A stretch of 64,000 nt of DNA, from the NCBI GenBank assembly GCA_027422505.1, contig JAPQWV010000658.1:186001-250000 (forward strand), given 5' to 3'. This DNA comes from Craterostigma plantagineum. Taxonomy: Eukaryota; Streptophyta; Magnoliopsida; Lamiales; Linderniaceae. The notes below the pieces were generated by a model, which saw nothing but the letters and a program-made list of their open reading frames with translations, was not told where the DNA came from and ran no database searches. A program made the position numbers and the translations under genes. Below are positions 1-10,123 of this stretch, in pieces. Numbering within the stretch: the stretch's first letter is position 1; the number at the start of each line of letters is the position of its first letter.

Positions 1-239
1 ATGATATGAGAGCGTGCATAATATACGATCGCCTGAAAGCGATAAATATTCGCCGATATGGGCGTCTGATATCGACTCACAGTTGAGTCACGGCTCTTCT
101 ATGCTACCATGGTGACGTCGCATGGCGCTACCGTCAAGACATGACATGTACAAGGCAAGACATGATATTAGGGCTAATGCCCTCATGGCGGATCGTGAAA
201 CCTGGAGGGTGCGAGTTGAGGGAGTAAGAGACACCGAGG
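1..239 (+). repeat. Left part of an interrupted LTR, possibly Ty3 Tekay/Del-type
   Basis: This sequence is split from 13275-13908 by the Athila-like element, as the shared 5-bp GTACC on both sides shows. It has no coding frame worth calling. The stretch around 145-175 (ACAAGGCAAGACATGATATT) resembles 13465-13490 on the other side, so the interrupted repeat seems to carry an internal degenerate duplication. The beginning of the repeat lies off the left edge. The Tekay/Del assignment rests on the right part only and is tentative. Confidence 0.4.
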
Positions 240-244
240 GTACC
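240..244. repeat. Target-site duplication GTACC (left copy)
   Basis: GTACC lies immediately before the TG that opens the 5' LTR and recurs at 13270-13274 immediately after the CA that closes the 3' LTR. A 5-bp duplication is usual for LTR retrotransposons and fixes both ends of the element. Confidence 0.93.
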
Positions 245-420
245 TGATAAACGCATTTATCGTAGTATTTATTCGGGGTACAATAGAGCTTTAGCAATTA
301 AATTATGCATTTATTCGATATATTTACACTTGTTTTATTGTTGAAGGAGCTTAGGACGAGTCTCGGGCGAAAAGGAGCGAAAACGAGGCAAAAAGGCGCG
401 AAAAGGGCAACACTGTCCTC

Positions 421-724
421 GGTCACGGCCAGACGCATCACGCTTCACGGCCGTGACGAGAGACAGCGCGCGAAGAGTGGGACGGACGATGGTCACGGCC
501 GTGACGTGCAATACACGTGGCCGTGACCAAGGACAGAGGGTATGACGGACGATGGTCACGGCCGTGACGTGCAATGCACGTGGCCGTGACCGAAGGCAGA
601 GAAGCCGACTGATGATGGTCACGGCCGTGACCGGCAACGCACTTGGCCGTGACCTTGGGCAGAAAAGGCGAGACGCGGGCGACGTTGGTCACGGCCGTGA
701 CGGCCCATGTCCCAGGCCGTGACC
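421..724. promoter_or_regulatory. Array of GGTCACGGCCGTGACC palindromes upstream of the LTR TATA box
   Basis: Near-perfect palindromes begin at 444, 491, 554, 617 and 687. Each of the last four is followed 13 bp later by the half site GGCCGTGACC (519, 582, 645, 715). The period is 63, 63 and 70 bp. The 13-bp gap in two units, GTGCAATGCAC with flanks, is itself an imperfect palindrome, so each unit is nested. The position directly upstream of the TATA box suggests an enhancer or repressor-binding array, which is inference. Confidence 0.8.
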
Positions 725-738
725 GACACTGGAATCAG

Positions 739-747
739 TATAAAAAG
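739..747 (+). promoter_or_regulatory. LTR TATA box
   Basis: TATAAAAAG lies 14 bp after the last half-palindrome GGCCGTGACC (715-724). It should set the transcript start, and hence the U3/R boundary, near 770. The identical sequence is at 12319-12327 in the 3' LTR. Confidence 0.75.
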
Positions 748-1693
748 CCCAAATTCGACCCCGAAAAAGACACAACTTACCAGAGATCAAATCCAAATCA
801 TCTAGGGACGAATTTAGGACGAAAAGAACAAGGAATTACATCCCGGAGCGCAAGAGACGGAGCAACGACGCAATCACGCCCAATTGATCAGAGAACGAAG
901 ATTTATCAAGCAAGCATCGATAATTCGCCAGTATTCAAGATCATGAGTCTTCCTTCTCTGTTCTCTAATTTCCTCGTTCTCTCGTCTATTATGCGTAGCT
1001 AAATCCCGTTTGTGTTAGATGAACGCTAGGATTAGTCGTACTTAAGACGTATATTATCGTGACTTTGTGTTTTGACTATTTATCGTTCTATGAATATGTT
1101 TCGTCGCTTTAATATGTCTATGTATTAAAGTGATCGTGTGGAAAAACGTTTAGGGCGACAGCTAAACAATGTTTAGGCCGTTCATAGAAGATAGGATTCG
1201 AGTATAGGGCGAAAGCAAATACTCGATCCTCGCCGTTAGTAATTATTGAACTTTAGATCCCCGCGAACGTTTAGGGCGACAGCAAATTCGCGAGCGGGTA
1301 GGAAATTACTGCGATTTAGTCAAGATCACGTAGGAATGATTTTATTGTCTTAGTCGATAACACCTAGCGGGATTCGAATCCCGAACACATTTTTATTATC
1401 TGAAGCTTCGTATCAGTTTTAAGCGTGTTATTTGAATCTCTTGTTGATTTAGGAGCGATTTGTTAGGTTAAGTCGTCAAACAATTTGCGTATTTTATTTA
1501 GGCTAAATATCGAGTCGATAGGTCATTACTAGTACTTGATTTATTCCTTGTGTTCGATACTCGTTTACTCACGTTGCTGCACTACAAACGATAGGTTCAC
1601 TGCCTATCGCACGTTGGTGATAGTAATTAGGTAATCGTTTTAGTTATTACTTGTCGCACTTTTCATTCACACACCACGTGTCGATCAAGTTTT

Positions 1694-1712
1694 TGGCGCT
1701 GTTTCCGGGGAA
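1694..1712 (+). other. Primer-binding site, tRNA-Asp type
   Basis: TGGCGCTGTTTCCGGGGAA lies six bases after the 5' LTR. It resembles the complement of the plant tRNA-Asp 3' end (TGGCGCCGTTGCCGGGGA in many Athila/Tat elements) with two mismatches. It would prime minus-strand synthesis. The following 200 bases to the gag start are a T-rich untranslated leader with no frame of note. Confidence 0.75.
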
Positions 1713-1917
1713 TAAATTGATATTAGGAACACCGTAGTTCGGTACTTTAGCCACTGTGATTTCGACGTTTTCTTTGCTTTTACTGTTTGCGTTATCTGTG
1801 TTATTTGCATTAGTTGTTTTCCTACGTCGTTATTGATTTCGTATTTTTATTCGTCGTATTTGTTTACTTTTTCCTAATCTTTATTTCTCACTCATTGAAG
1901 GTACGATTCAGCGGTGA

Positions 1918-3506
1918 ATGATCCGAAGCCATCCATCGGGCCCCATTGTTGAAGCCGACCCGGATTTCGAACGAAAGTTGCGAAGGAAGCTTAAGTACGA
2001 AACCGAAGGAGCATCCACTAGCTCTCAGGACCACTTAGTTAGCTATTCAGAGGATAGTTCACAGGAATCCATCCAAAATTCACGTGTAGAGGCAGCCGTA
2101 GATAGTCCCTACACAGAAGTAGACATGGCGGACCACCGAGTGCCCGTCCATAACATTCCCGAGGAGGAACCATCACTTCAGGATCTCCTCAAGAATGCCG
2201 TGCTAGGCGGTACGGAATCAGCAATAGTCATCCCGCCAATCGAGAACAACAACTTTGAACTGAAGCACTCTTGGCTTCAGATGATCTTTCAGACGGCCCA
2301 GTTTGAGGGCAACCCAGATGACGACCCTTACTCCCATCTGAAGGCGTTTCTAACGGTGACCGACACTATCAAGATCAACGGTGTCCCAGGCGATGCAATC
2401 AAATTGATGCTGTTTCCGTTCTCGCTCAAGTTCAGAGCGAGAGACTGGTTGGATATGTTGCCGCCCAGATCGATCACTACCTGGGAGGAGATGCGAGCCG
2501 CCTTCATGAACCACTACTTCCCACTCACAAAGGTATTAAGATTGAAGACGGAGATTTCTCTGTTCCATCAGAAGGACTCCAAAAACTTGTATGAGGTGTG
2601 GGAACGTTACAAGGCGCTACTGAAGAGGTGCCCACAGCACGGGATGTCGAAGGCACCCCAGATCAACCGATTTCACGAGAGGTCTCAATGATCAGACGGT
2701 CCATATGTTAGACGGAGCCACAGGAGGAGGGCTCGTGAAGCTCAACGCCACCGACGCGTGGAATTTGATTGAGGACTACTCGAGGAACAGTTTCATGAGG
2801 GGCAATACCAGGATGAAGACGACAGGCGTCTTTGGAGTGAGCGAGGAGACGGCCACTAATGCTAAGATCGAGGCGCTCCAGCAACAACTCGCCTCGACGA
2901 ACTCTCAGCTGCAGACGGTGATTGGTGCATTGCTTCCCAAGTCCGGGCAGACTCAGCCCGTGAACGCCGTGACCACCACCACACCGACACAGCACACGCC
3001 TTACGTACCATTATGCGGGATTTGCGGCGCAGCCCACGAGACCTCAGATTGCCAACTTGGGCAGCCGCTGGAACACGTAGATTATATGGGAAATTACCAA
3101 GGCGGCCAGCGAAGTTTCCAGCCCCGGGCACATCCGAACCTGGCGTACGGGAATCAAAACCATCAGAGCCAAGGACCACCAGGATTTCAGCCCAGACCTT
3201 CCGAATTCCAGAACGGGCCACCACGACAGTACCAGAACGCGCCCGCGGGAGGATCCGACGACATGAGGGAGATGAAGGACATGATGAAGACACTCCTCAC
3301 AAATTCAGCAGCACCACCGCAGCCCACGAGAGCCGTATGACGAAGATGGAGGAGTATATGGAGGCGAACGACTTGCGTGCTCAAAACACAGATGCCTCGT
3401 TCAAAAAGATGGAGCAGCAAATGGGCCAGATGGCGAAGCAGTTGGCCGGGCGTACCCAGGGATTGCTCCCAAGCTACACCGAGCCGAATCCTAATACTGC
3501 AAGGCG
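1918..3506 (+). pseudogene. gag: Athila-like gag, frameshifted
   Basis: Gag forms the capsid shell and packages the element RNA. The frame opens at 1918 and carries a retrotransposon-gag domain (about residues 85-230: FQTAQFEGNPDDDPYSHLKA, later ARDWLDMLPP and TTWEEMRAAFMNHYFP). A one-base insertion near 2680 moves reading to the second frame, which continues to 3340 with a heptad-rich segment (IEALQQQLAS) and a Cys-rich knuckle, CGICGAAHETSDC. A second shift near 3320-3340 returns to the first frame for MTKMEEYMEAND and QMGQMAKQLAG. The ATG at 1918 is the first in frame after the leader. The frame changes again at about 3500 into the protease linker. Confidence 0.85.
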
Positions 3507-4443
3507 GTGACGCTGAGGAATGGGCGAGAATTGCAAGAAGTGCCCGCCAAAAAGAAGGCCAAGGAGAATGCCAACTTTGAGAGCCACGACGAGCCCGAAG
3601 TTGAGGAGATCAGGGGCGACGATGTCGAGAAGGCCGACGCTGAGAAGGAAAAGGTCGAGCCCGAGAAGGAAAGGTGCCAGAGATCCAGCGGCCACCAGTG
3701 AAGCCATACCATCCGAAGATCCCATACCCGGCTCGACTGAAGAAGGACAAGAACGAGGCTCAGTTTGGTAAATTTATGGGTATGTGTAAAGAGTTGCATA
3801 TTAACTTACCTTTTGTTGAAGCTATTACGCAGATGCCCAGCTTCGCCAAGTTCTTGAAGGACCTGTTGACGAACAGAAGGAAGCTCGAACACGTCTCCAC
3901 CGTCTGCCTACGAGGAGAGTGTTCGGCAATTCTCCAAAGCAAGATCCCTAAGAAGCTCAAGGATCGAGGGAGTTTTACTATTCCCTGTCTTATAGGAGAT
4001 TTAGTGATTGAGCGTGCGTTAGCAGACCTAGGCGCTAGCATTAATCTTATGCCGTATTCTATGTTCAAGCATTGAGGATTAGGTGAGCCACGACCCACTA
4101 GAATGAGTCTCCAACTAGCTGATAGGTGCTGATAGGTCGTTGAAGTATCCTCGAGGTGTTATTGAGGATGTCTTAGTTAAAGTTGATAAGTTTGTGATTC
4201 CCGCAGATTTCGTTATTTTAGATATGGAGGAAGACGAGAATGTTCCCTTGATTTTAGGTAGACCGTTCCTAGCGACGGGGGCATGATAGACGTTAGGAAT
4301 GGGACTTTGACCCTGACAGTAGACGGCGAGAAAGTTACATTTAATATGGCCGACTCGATGAAAAAGAGCGGCGAGCAAGATGATAAGTGTTACTTTTTGG
4401 ACGTATTTGACCACGACTTTCTCTTTTCCGTGCAAGGTCTGTC
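3507..4443 (+). pseudogene. Athila-like linker and aspartic protease
   Basis: The frame starting TLRNGRELQEV is the usual gag-protease linker, rich in Lys and Glu. Near 3670 it shifts into KPYHPKIPYPARLKKDK and continues to the protease core DLGASINLMP (active-site D about position 4026), which stops at 4073-4075. Downstream homology resumes in other frames: [41 protein letters not shown] direct duplication of about ten bases (GCTGATAGGT, twice at 4119-4138) breaks the frame, as do an indel near 4285 and a stop at 4444. This enzyme would cut Gag-Pol; this copy cannot. Confidence 0.8.
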
Positions 4444-4462
4444 ATAGGTCGACGATCACGAC

Positions 4463-6092
4463 ATGCATACACTTATGGTGATCGATGAGTGTGGGGAAGA
4501 GGTCGACGAGCCGATCATAGCTATCGATGAGAGCAGCGAAGAGGACAAGGAAAAGAGCTCGGTCGAGGAGCCACCAGTCCTGGAATTGAAGCCGCTGCCC
4601 GACCACCTCGAGTACGCATTTCTGGGCAACAATGGAGGGCTGCCGGTCATCATCTCGTCGAACCTCGACGACGGACAGAAGGGCCAACTCTTAGATTTGT
4701 TGAAGGCGCACAAGAAGGCGTTGGCGTGGAAGATATCCGACATAAGGGGTATCAACCCGAGCTACTGCACGCACAAGATCCTCATGGAGGACGATTTCAA
4801 GCCGGTCGCTCAACGCCAAAGGCAGCTCAACCCCAACATGAAGGACGTGGTAAAGAAGGAGGTGATCAAATTGCTAGACGCGGGGATGATCTATCCCATT
4901 TCAGACAGCGCATGGGTCAGCCCAGTCCAAGTAGTACCAAAGAAAGGAGGCATGACGGTCGTCACCAACGACAAGAACGAACTGATCCCGACGAGGACCG
5001 TGATCGGATGGCGCGTCTCCATCGACTACAGGAAGTTGAACGATGCCACGCGAAAGGATCATTTCCCTTTACCATTTATTGATCAAATGCTAGAAAAGTT
5101 AGCGGGCCACTCATTTTACTGTTTTCTTGATGGCTTGTCAGGTTATTTACAGATCCCCATAGTACCCGAGGACCAAGAAAAGACGACGTTCACTTGCCCG
5201 TTCGGGACGTTCGCGTCCAGCCACCTTCCAGCGATGTATGATGGCCATATTCGACGAATTGGTAGGTGAGGTAATGGAGGTATTTATGGACGATTTTTCT
5301 GTTTTCGGGTCGTCGTTTGAAGCATGCTTGTCAAATCTGAAACTCGTACTCGCACGATGCGAGGAAACGAACTTGGCACGTAATTGGGAAAAGTGCCACT
5401 TCATGGTTCGAGAGGGTATAGTCCTCGGTCACAAGATCTCCTCTAAAGGAATCGAAGTTGACCGGGCCAAGTTAGAAACTATAGAGAAATTGCCTGTTCC
5501 CTCGAACGTGAAGTCGATTAGAAGCTTCCTAGGACATGCGGGATTTTATCGTAGGTTTATCAAAGATTTTTCTAAGATTGCACGTCCCATGTCTAGATTG
5601 TTAGAGAAAGATGCCCCGTTTGATTTTAATGAAGAATGTCTGCATGCTTTCAATTTACTTAAGGAAAGACTTATCGCCGCACCTATTATGGTAGCCCCTG
5701 ATTGGGGGTTGCCCTTTGAACTAATGTGCGATGCTAGTGACTATGCAGTTGGGGCCGTGCTAGGGCAACGTAATGGAAAACCATTTCAGGCCGATATACT
5801 ACGCGAGTAAGACGCTAGACGCAGCCCAAGCCAATTACACGACCACCGAAAAAGAGTTGCTGGCAGTCGTGTTTGCGTTCGACAAGTTCAGGTCATATCC
5901 GATCCTTTCCAAAGTTATTGTTTTCACTGACCACTCTACTCTTAAGTATCTCTTAGCAAAGCCGGATGCCAAGCCCCGGCTGATCAGGTGGATCTTACTC
6001 TTACAAGAGTTCGACATCGAGATCATCGAGATCCATGATAAGAAGGGTGCAGAGAACCTGGCAGCGGATCACCTCTCTCGACTAGAGGAGTC
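4463..6092 (+). pseudogene. Athila-like reverse transcriptase and RNase H with internal deletion
   Basis: RT copies the RNA to DNA and RNase H removes the RNA. Visible RT blocks are VSPVQVVPKKGGMTVV, WRVSIDYRKLN, HFPLPFIDQMLEKLAG, TTFTCPFGTFA, then QRCMMAIFDELVGEVMEVFMDD (catalytic FMDD, ending about 5292) and the thumb GHAGFYRRFIKDFSKIA. About 32 bases are missing between FGTFA and the helix beginning ATFQ (around 5219-5223), removing the PFG-containing loop and shifting the frame. RNase H follows ([52 protein letters not shown]) with another frameshift near 5785. The deletion destroys RT function. Confidence 0.87.
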
Positions 6093-7468
6093 CGAGATCT
6101 ATAATAAGGATGATAGGGCGATACATGACCGGTTCCCAGACGAGCATCTGCATTCGATCCAGGTGGTAAGCCACGATACTCCCTGGTTTGCAGATTACGC
6201 TAACTATCTTGTTGCGAGGGTTCTGCCGAAAGAGTACACCAGTCAGCAAAAGAAGAAATTTTTTTCTGATTTAAGGTACTACTTTTGGGAAGACCCGTAT
6301 CTTTTCAGGCGATGTGCAGATCAGGTGATCCGACGATGCGTGGCCGCTCCAGAAACGACGCAGATCCTTAGGCACTGCCATAATAGACCGACCGGAGGGC
6401 ACTACGCAGCCAACAGAACCCCCCAGAAGGTGTTGGAAAGCGGGTTCTATTGGCCCACGATTTTCAAAGACGCCCAAAGGTACGTTGACACTTGTGATCA
6501 GTGTCAGCGCGCAGGTAATCTCTCCAAACGCGACGAAATCCCTCAGAATTTCATCTTGGTATGCGAGATATTCGATGTGTGGGGTATAGATTTTATGGGT
6601 CCATTTCCTAGCTCATAGAATAATAAGTACATCCTAGTTACCGTCGATTATGTGTCTAAGTGGGCCGAGGCGCAAGCCTTACCCACAAACGATGCTAGGG
6701 TAGTCGTTAGATTTTTGCGAGCATTATTTTCACGTTTGGGGCACCTAGATGCATTATTAGTGATAGAGGCACTCACTTTTGTAACACCCAGTTTGCACGC
6801 ACTTTAGAATGTTACGGTGTTAGACATAGCCTATCCACCCCGTACCATCCCCAAGCTAGTGGTCAAGTCGAAGTAGTGAATCGCGAGTTGAAACGCATTC
6901 TAGAGAAGACCATAGAGGGAAATCGTAGGGAGTGGGCGAACAAGTTGAATGATGCACTTTGGGCATATAGGACCGCATATAAGACCACCATAGGTACTAC
7001 ACCATATAGATTACTCTATGGAAAAGCGTGTCATCTTCCCGTAGAAATAGAGCATAAGGTATATTGGGCCATTAAGTCCTTGGATCTTGATTTGAGGAAC
7101 GCCGGCGGAAAGCGGCAACTCCAAATCAATGAATTAGACGAGTGGCGTTTATCGGCTTACGATAACGCTCGCATGTATAAGGAACGCTCTAAAGCCTATC
7201 ATGATAAAAAGATTCGACAAAGGCGAGAGTTTCAGGAAGGGGACCAAGTCCTTCTTTTTAACTCTCGACTTAGGCTTTTTCCTGGCAAGCTTAGATCACG
7301 CTGGTCAGGACCGTTCACTGTTACCCGTGTTTTTCCTTATGGTACTGTTGAGATTTCAGGTATGGAGCAGGGTACTTTTAAGGTGAACGGCCATGGTTGA
7401 AGCAGTATCTCGCTGGCGAGGAAGACGCGACCGAGAGGGAAGTGTTGTACCTGGACTTCCAGACGTGA
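6093..7468 (+). pseudogene. Athila-like integrase, one stop and two frameshifts
   Basis: Integrase inserts the cDNA. The N-terminal HHCC zinc site is seen in [17 protein letters not shown] followed by CDQCQRAG. The core has the first D in [10 protein letters not shown], the second in SDRGTHF (about 6764), and the E in [10 protein letters not shown], giving D,D35E spacing. A TAG at 6616-6618 interrupts the core and an indel near 6735 shifts the frame. The C-terminal part runs through [15 protein letters not shown] and a GPFTV...GTVEI module. Near 7395 another indel truncates the frame at 7400, but homology continues to a TGA at 7466-7468. Confidence 0.85.
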
Positions 7469-7512
7469 ACGAACGAAACGACGTCCGGCTAAAGACGGTA
7501 AAGTAAGCGCTT

Positions 7513-7530
7513 CTTGGGAGGCAACCCAGG
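7513..7530 (+). other. Conserved post-pol hairpin motif
   Basis: CTTGGGAGGCAACCCAGG can form a 6-bp stem (one G-T pair) with loop AGGCAA, just after the pol stop and preceded by AAGTAAGCGCTT. From memory, this phrase is a recurring landmark right after pol in plant Athila elements. Its role is unknown to me; read-through control, RNA processing and packaging are all possible. Confidence 0.5.
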
Positions 7531-7566
7531 TATTTTCATTTAATTAAAAAAAAAATAAAATGGGGC

Positions 7567-7740
7567 GTCACGGCCAACTGCTTAAGCAGTCACTGCCGGG
7601 ACGTAGTAACGAGGACTCTCTGCCTCGTGTCACGGCCGGACGCCTAAGCGGTCACGGCCGTGACATACCCCAGCGGCGTCCACTGCCCTGAGTCACGGCC
7701 AACGCCATAGGACGTCAGGGCCGTGACGAGCTATTTAAAA

Positions 7741-7796
<56 letters not shown>

Positions 7797-7910
7797 TGAA
7801 GTCTCGATCTCGTCACGGCTCGTGACATAGACGTCACGGCCGTGACGGGCAGCAGAAAAGGACGCTGCCAAAGGTCACGGCCAAGACCAATATAGGTCAC
7901 GGCCGTGACC
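7567..7910. promoter_or_regulatory. Internal array of GTCACGGCCGTGAC palindromes
   Basis: Full or nearly full palindromes occur at 7650-7664, 7812-7826 (one extra T), 7833-7846 and 7895-7910 (perfect GGTCACGGCCGTGACC). Half sites are at 7567, 7629, 7692, 7719 and 7873. A different 12-bp palindrome, CTGCTTAAGCAG, is at 7578-7589. The core is the one forming the LTR array, yet this block is internal and upstream of another TATA box. I infer a second regulatory region. Confidence 0.75.
7741..7792. repeat. (AAT)n microsatellite
   Basis: About 17 uninterrupted AAT units lie inside the internal palindrome array. The tyrosine-rich frame on the opposite strand (7715-7900) only translates this repeat and is not a gene. 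Confidence 0.95.
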
Positions 7911-7925
7911 TAGGCGATTTCATGT

Positions 7926-8000
7926 TATAAAAAAATAAATTTTCTTTCTTCCCCATTTCTTCCTCTCTCTTTCTCCCCTCTCGTTCCCCCACTTCCTTCA
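7926..8000 (+). promoter_or_regulatory. Putative internal promoter: TATA box and pyrimidine-rich leader
   Basis: TATAAAAAAATAAAT starts at 7926, 15 bp after the perfect palindrome at 7895-7910. A CT-rich stretch follows (TTTTCTTTCTTCCCC, then TTCCTCTCTCTTTCTCCCC), as in plant core promoters and 5' leaders. This matches the LTR arrangement, where the half-palindrome is 14 bp from TATAAAAAG. The sequence to 8106 reads like a plant 5' leader ending in the donor AAG/GTATGA. Promoter activity is inferred. Confidence 0.55.
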
Positions 8001-8106
8001 CACCACCCACCATCCACAAATCATCACCGAACGCCGCCGTCGTCGTCCCAATTCGGCGAATCATCAACACAAACCCCACCCCCTTCAATTTCGTTAAAAA
8101 TCCAAG

Positions 8107-8861
8107 GTATGACAACTTCATTGCCCTAATTCGTTCTAATTTTGAAATTCTCGTCGAAATTGTTGATCTTTGGTGTTGACATGCTTCTATTTGCTTGTTA
8201 CATGATATCATTGCTATGGGCATGCTTAATTCGTTGCTCTGAATCGCAATTGTTCGAATCTTTGACGAACCCTAATTTTCGAAATTGGGGATTTTTTTTG
8301 AAATCGGGTCTCAATTGTGTTTCTCTTGCCCCGTTCTTGATAGCTACATGCTAGGAATGCTTTGGGTGAGCCTAATTACGTACATTTGATGTTAATTTTC
8401 GAAATTCTTACGAAGAACCCTAATTCCATTTAAATTAGGGCTTTTCGAATTTTGCCCTTATCTAGGTTAAATTTGCCATCTCATGATTAGATACATGCTA
8501 TGAATGCTGTGGGGCATGCTTAATTACGTGAATATGTGGTTGAATTGCGAGACTTTACGATGAACCCTAATTCTCTAATTTGGGGATTTTCGAAATTGGA
8601 TATAATTTGGCGTTTTGGTATTCTTTTATGATGATATATGTCTTGGGAGTGCTTAATTTATTTTCTTGATTCATTAATTTTGCATATTCGTTTTGGATAC
8701 GTTGCATCTTCATCTGTACGCTATCTATTCGATAAAATGCCACCTTGAGTTTCCATGAGTTATTGCATATGCAAGTTACTACCTCATCACTATTTTGGTC
8801 GAGTCACGCTGCTTCGAATATAATTGCTACACTACCCTTGAACTCACATTTTCCCTTTCAG
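8107..8861 (+). other. Putative leader intron of the accessory ORF
   Basis: The donor CCAAG/GTATGAC at 8107 and the acceptor TTTTCCCTTTCAG/GTACT ending at 8861 are good plant splice sites. The interval is T-rich, lacks a long frame and ends six bases before the accessory-ORF ATG at 8867. It contains about four degenerate direct repeats of ~140-147 bp, marked by TACATG...GCATGCTTAATT at 8199, 8345, 8492 and about 8632, alternating with AACCCTAATT...GAAATT. Splicing is predicted from sequence only. Confidence 0.55.
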
Positions 8862-8866
8862 GTACT

Positions 8867-10123
8867 ATGGGTAAAAGTCGATCCTCAGCCTCACGTGACC
8901 CCGCCTCGCGTTCGCGCGTTCGTCAAAGGCGACGCGGGCCCCCGCCGACAATGCTAGAAGCCATGGGCCAGTTCACTGACGAGACCCAGGCGGCACGATA
9001 CACCCGGTTGAAGGGAATGGAGTTCATAGCCATGGACCAGATCGCGAGACACTGGCGAAGTACCACATCGACCAGCAGGTCGCCCAGTACTTCTCACTCA
9101 GCGGATGGAACACCTTCCTGGCCATCGACGAACCAGCATACAAGGAAACTCACCTTGGAGTTCCTTGCCACGTTCTCCTTCGACGAATACGGCGACCACA
9201 CAATCCACTTCGCGACCTTCTTCGATACACCGGGTGGACAACGGGGGTGCTGGGCTGAAATCGCTCGACCTGGCGAGCCGGCATACAGCGCGAAGACGTC
9301 GAAGGCATCTGCGCTGAGGAGCCCAGGACTACGCTATATTCACCGCCTCCTGACGACCTCGCTTACACCGAGGGGTGACTCACACAGAGCAGTCACCCTC
9401 CGCGATCTGTATTACCTGACCCATTTGTAGCGAGGCGAACGGATCAATTTAGGGATGGCGGTGTCCCACGCCTTCAGTGCTCAGGCGGAAGCATGACCCC
9501 ACGGCAAGATCGCCGTCGGCCCACTGATCACCAAGGTGATCAAAGGATTACGCTACTGGCCGGCGAATGCACCCGAGATGGAGGTCGTAGGCGCGCGTCA
9601 CCCAGTGAACGAGGAGGCGCTGGTGAGGATGAAGATGCTCGTGAAGGCGCCCACCTGGACTCGCGCCAACAAGGTGTATATCTGGCACGAGATGTATCGC
9701 GGCCAGACCGACCAAGGAGCCATCCCCGATGACCAGCTCTACCTCGACGGCCCACACCCAGTGGAGACGGACACGACGACTGCAGGGCCCTCATTTTCCT
9801 CTGGCTACCATCAGGGCGAATCATCCGGCGTCGCCCCGTATGCTTCAACGGCAGACCTTGAAGCACTGCGCTAGGACATGATGCGCATGAACGCCGACTC
9901 GCTACAGAGGGACGATGAGCTCCGGCGATACAACGAAGAGACTCGGCGCCGACAGGAAGAGTACGAGCGCCAGAACGAGGAAGACCACCGCCGTTATGAT
10001 GCAGAGCTGGAGCGCTACAACCATGCCCTTCAAGCCATGGACACGGCGCTCAAGTATTCCCAGCAGTCGATGGCTTTCCTACGCCCGAGGCCACCATCAC
10101 CACCGCCACTGCCGCCACCTTAG
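8867..10123 (+). pseudogene. Athila accessory ORF (plant-transposon-protein type), broken
   Basis: A basic start (MGKSRSSASRDPASRSRVRQ) leads to a region split over frames: LAKYHIDQQVAQYFSLSGWN in one, LTLEFLATFSFDEYGDHTIH and VTLRDLYYLTHL in another, then GERINLGMAVSHAFSAQAE, then GPLITKVIKGLRYWPA. Stops at 9428-9430 and about 9497 separate these. The 3' part (9536-9871) ends at a TAG at 9872-9874, after which a charged coiled coil (RYNEETRRRQEEYERQNEED) and a proline tail run to 10123. The layout matches the ORF downstream of pol in Athila elements. I see no signal peptide or membrane segment supporting an envelope role. Function unknown. Confidence 0.65.

Larger units (their letters stand above)
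245..1687 (+). repeat. 5' LTR of the Athila-like element
   Basis: It starts TGATAAACGCAT, ends GTGTCGATCA and is 1443 bp long. It matches 11812-13269 throughout; the main differences are an ~11-bp insertion near the start and a 9-bp insertion near 12595 in the 3' copy. It contains a palindrome array (421-724), a TATA box (739-747) and downstream a leader with repeated 'TTTAGGGCGACAGC' phrases near 1150 and 1270. Short frames on both strands across the array are products of its symmetry, not genes. Confidence 0.93.

Noticed and set aside
335..692. Overlapping open frames on both strands across the LTR palindrome arrays (also 11912-12272)
   Set aside because: They repeat the translation of GTCACGGCCGTGAC in all frames (VTAVT, HGRD). 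An array without stop codons in any frame produces this by itself.
421..724. CRISPR-like regularly spaced palindromic repeats
   Set aside because: The spacers are themselves conserved between units, the block lies inside a plant LTR next to a TATA box, and it is copied in the other LTR. Nothing supports a CRISPR array.
7715..7900. Tyrosine-rich minus-strand frame
   Set aside because: It is the translation of the (AAT)n microsatellite.
7926..8866. A host gene promoter and first exon
   Set aside because: The sequence looks like a plant gene 5' end, but the frame after the intron is a retroelement accessory ORF and the whole block lies between the two LTRs of one TSD-bounded element. Ancient capture of a host 5' end remains possible.
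8867..10123. Calling the Athila accessory ORF an envelope gene
   Set aside because: No signal peptide, hydrophobic membrane span or fusion-like segment is visible in any of the frames; env-like status of Athila rests on other copies.
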